DNA of 11,132 nucleotides. Origin: Micrococcales bacterium. Its GTDB lineage: Bacteria; Actinomycetota; Actinomycetes; S36-B12; UBA10799. The DNA lies in assembly GCA_016719135.1 (NCBI GenBank), contig JADKAV010000035.1, forward strand, positions 1 to 11,132, in the 5' to 3' direction. How positions within the stretch are numbered: the stretch's first letter is position 1; the number at the start of each line of letters is the position of its first letter. The translations under genes were made by a program, and so were the position numbers. Under the pieces are notes generated by a model. That model ran no database searches and was not told where the DNA came from. It saw only the letters and a list, made by a program, of their open reading frames with translations. Positions 8,358 through 11,132 of this stretch are shown here, piece after piece.

Positions 8358-11132
8358 TCAACAAGGCCAAGAAGGTCAGGATCTGGGCAACAAGGCTGTC
8401 CACGAGGCGAAACCTCCGTCCGAAGTTGGAAGCGGTGGAGGTGGTGTCGTCACTGTTTCACTTCTGTCTGTGGCTGGCGGTCACCTACGGGCGCGATGCC
8501 AAGCCGGACCCGGGACTGACGTTCAACCCGCACGGGTTGATGGATCACGGCAAGGCCGAGAAGGCGTCGCTCGCCGAGCGCCAGGAGTTAGAGGAGCAGC
8601 TAAAGCGAGGCGGAAGCTGCCGAGTTGGAGCGGCAGCGTGTTGCTGAGCTGACGCAGACGGTCGAGGAGTTGGAGGCCGAGCGGCAGGCGTTGCTCGCCG
8701 AGGTGGCGGCGGCGAAGAAGGCGGCTGAGGCGATCCCGGCGCAGGCCGCACACGACTGGTCGGAGTCCGAGACCCGGAACGTACAAGATCGATGCCTGTT
8801 GGTGAGGCGGGCTGGGGCTCGACCGACGCCCGGGACCGCGAGTTCGAGGTCGATGGCATGCCCTCGCCCTCGGGCATCGGCAATGTCGACTACGTGTTGT
8901 GGGGTGATGACGGTCTGCCGTTGGCGGTGATCGAGGCGAAGAAGGCGATGGCCAGCCCGCAGGCCGGGCAACAGCAGGCCAAGTTGTACGCCGACTGCCT
9001 GGAAGCCCGGTACGGCCGGCGGCCGGTGATCTTCTACTCCAACGGGTACGAGCACTGGTTCTGGGACGACACCCAGTGTTCCGCCTCGGAGCGTGCAGGG
9101 GTTCCTCACGAAGGACGAACTGGCGCTGATGGTTCAGCGGCGGACGACCCAGCAGCCGCTCGGTTCGGTCGAGATCAGTGCATCGATCGTGGAGCGGTAC
9201 TACCAGACGCGGGCGATCCGGGCGATCGGCGAGCACTTCGAGATGGACAAGCAGCGCCGGGCGTTGGTGGTGATGGCGACGGGGGCGGGTAAGACCCGCA
9301 CGGTGGTGGCGCTGACCGACCTGTTGATGCGGGCCAACCTGGGTGAAACGGGTGTTGTTCCTGGCCGACCGGACGGCCTTGGTGAACCAGGCGGTGGGCG
9401 CGTTCAAGGCGCACCTGCCCGACTCGGCACCGGTGAACCTGGTGACCGAGAGGCCACGTGACGGCCGGGTGTTCGTGTCGACCTACCAGACGATGGTGGG
9501 CAAGATCGACGAATGACCGCCTGACGGCACCCGCCGGTTCGGCCCCGGGCATTTCGACATGATCGTGATTGACGAGGCGCACCGGTCGGTGTTCGCGAAA
9601 TACCGGGGGATCTTCGACTATTTCGACTCCTACTTGGTGGGGTTGACGGCGACGCCGAAGGATGAGGTGGACAAGAACACCTACGACCTGTTCAACCTGG
9701 AGACCGGGGTGCCCACCGACGCCTACTCCTTGGATGAGGCCATCAACGACGGGTTCCTGGTGCCGCCCCGAGCGGTGTCGGTGCCGACGAAGTTCCTGCG
9801 CGAGGGCATCCGCTATGACGACCTCCCCGAGGACGAAAAAGGTGGCCGGCGGTGACCGGCTCGGCAAGACGATCATCTTCGCCAAGAACCAGCGCCACGC
9901 CGACTTCATCTACGAACGCTTCATCGCCAACTACCCGCACCTCGACAACGGCAACTTCGCCCGGGTGATCACCCACAGCGTGAAGTACTCCGGCGGCTTG
10001 ATCGACGACTTCAAGATCAAGGAGAAGTCGCCGCACATCGCCATCTCGGTGGACATGCTCGACACCGGCATCGACATCCCGCAGGTCGGCAACCTGGTGT
10101 TCTTCAAACTGGTCCGGTCGAAGACGAAGTTCTGGCAGATGCTCGGCCGCGGCACGCGACTGTCCCCGGACCTGCTCGGGCCCGGCGACGACAAGACCCA
10201 GTTCAACGTGTTCGACTTCTGTCAGAACCTGGAGTACTTCAGCCAGGAGATGGTGGCGGCCGACGGCGCCGCCGCGCCGCCGTTGAGCGAGCAGATCTTC
10301 ACCGCCCGGCTGGAGCTGATCCAAACTTTCGATGCGATCCAGGCCCACGGCGACGAGCGGGCCGAAGTGGCCGGGGTGCTGCGAGAAGCGATCGCCTCGA
10401 TGAACCCGAACAACTTCCTGGTGCGCCCCCACCTGGAGCTGGTGGAGCGGTTCGCCGACGGCAAGGCCTGGGAATCGATGTCAGTTGTCGATCTGGCAGC
10501 GCTCGGCGACCGGGTGGCGAAGCTACCCACCGGACTGGACCCCGAAGGTGAGGAAGCCAAACGCTTCGACGTGCTGGTGCTGAACACCCAGCTTGGCGTG
10601 TTGCGGGGCGAACCGTTCGAACGGCAGCGGCGCAAGGTCATGGCAATAGCCGGTGCGCTGGAGGACATGCCGACCATCCCCGCAATCGCCGCCCAGCTGG
10701 AGCTGATCCAGGACCTTCAGACCGACGAGTGGTGGGAGAACGTCAACTATCCGATGTCGAGGAGTGCCCGCCGCAAGCTGCGGGTTGGTGCATCTGATCG
10801 AGCGGTCGAAGAAGGGCGTGATCTACTCGGACTTCATCGACGAGCTGGGCGTCTCGGTGGAGATCGACCTGCCCGGCGCTGGCGGAGCCCGTCGCTGGCA
10901 ACGAGTTTGTGCAGTTCCGCAAGAAGGCCGAGCACTTCCTGAAAGAGAACCTGGGCGAGGGCGTGGTGGCCAAGGTGCGATCCGGCCAGCCGCTGAGCGG
11001 CGCCGACATCGCCGAGCTACAACGCATCCTGGTGGCCGCCGGGATCGGTGGGGACGAAACGTTCGAGGAAGCCAGCGAGAAGGCTGGAAGCTTCGGCCGG
11101 TTCATCCGCTCGATCGTCGGCCTCGACCGAGC
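8354..11132 (+). CDS. hsdR: Type I restriction-modification endonuclease/translocase subunit HsdR, partial at the right edge, frame broken, probably missing its first ~80 codons
   Basis: HsdR cuts unmodified DNA after ATP-driven translocation by the HsdRMS complex. Joined across frames, the order is as follows. The end of a DUF4145-like N-terminal domain (DLGNKAVHEAKP, LFHFCLWLAVTYGR) comes first, then a coiled coil rich in E/A/L (about 8566-8745). The nuclease domain has VDYVLW and VIEAKK: D at 8888-8890, E at 8933-8935, K at 8939-8941. Helicase motif I is ATGAGKTR (9276-9299), motif II DEAH (9571-9582), motif III LTATP (9643-9657), motif V SVDMLDTGID (about 10045-10074) and motif VI QMLGRGTRL (10136-10162). 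An EcoEI-R-like C-terminal region starts around 10500, with NEFVQFRKKAEHFL near the end. It is still open at 11132. Frame changes occur near 8380, 8425, 8605, 8770, 9080, 9350, 9840, 10765 and 10880. Other oddities are an in-frame TGA at 9514-9516 and an apparent loss of about 45 codons at 9838-9841. GTG 8354 forms a GTGA overlap with hsdS, but relatives carry about 80 more residues before this point. Confidence 0.94.
8566..8745 (+). other. Coiled-coil linker in HsdR
   Basis: After joining two frames at about 8605, this stretch encodes a long run of heptad-like sequence (LAERQELEEQLKR, then ELERQRVAELTQTVEELEAE, then RQALLAEVAAAKKAAEAI). It lies between the DUF4145-like N-terminus and the PD-(D/E)xK nuclease domain. 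Such a linker is common in this HsdR type and is not a separate gene. Confidence 0.7.

Noticed and set aside
8523..9407. Long minus-strand open frame of 294 codons opposite hsdR
   Set aside because: Its product is rich in R, P and T with no domain, and it is antisense to the HsdR nuclease and Walker A motifs.

Overview
The window is high-GC DNA with actinobacterial-style coding: G/C-rich third positions, GTG starts and Arg/Ala/Asp-rich proteins. I infer an actinomycete or a related high-GC bacterium, but no taxonomic marker gene is present. It is a defence locus in two divergent halves around a gene-free spacer. Almost every gene is broken into pieces by one-base frame changes, yet the protein pieces join into good family matches when the frame is allowed to switch.

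Left half, minus strand (4929 down to 139): one very large gene of about 1,600 codons. Its hidden N-terminus (4929 to about 4645) has the look of a restriction-nuclease-like domain. A P-loop (STAND/NACHT-like) ATPase core follows, with Walker A near 4249-4226 and Walker B near 4058-4033. A C-terminal region of more than 1,000 residues, with no transmembrane segments, then runs to a stop at 139-141. This is the layout of an Avs-type (AVAST-like) anti-phage NTPase with a nuclease effector. The family placement is inference. Positions 1-138 lie downstream of this gene and show nothing I can name.

Centre (4930-5635): a divergent spacer of about 700 bases with no convincing gene. It must hold the promoters for both directions and contains a perfect 14-base palindrome.

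Right half, plus strand (5636 to the window end): a type I restriction-modification operon, hsdM-hsdS-hsdR. HsdM is the N6-adenine methylase, HsdS the two-domain specificity subunit and HsdR the PD-(D/E)xK plus DEAH-translocase subunit. hsdM and hsdS overlap as TAGTG, and hsdS and hsdR overlap as GTGA. hsdR runs off the right edge. HsdM2-HsdS would methylate host DNA, and with HsdR the complex would cut unmodified DNA. The divergent ATPase would add a second, sensor-type layer of defence.

The broken frames are best read as base-calling or assembly indels, because motifs are preserved and some slips fall in homopolymers. However, three places look like losses of tens of codons or more (about 4630-4645, 8340-8357 and 9838-9841), and one in-frame TGA sits inside hsdR. 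Real decay is therefore not excluded.
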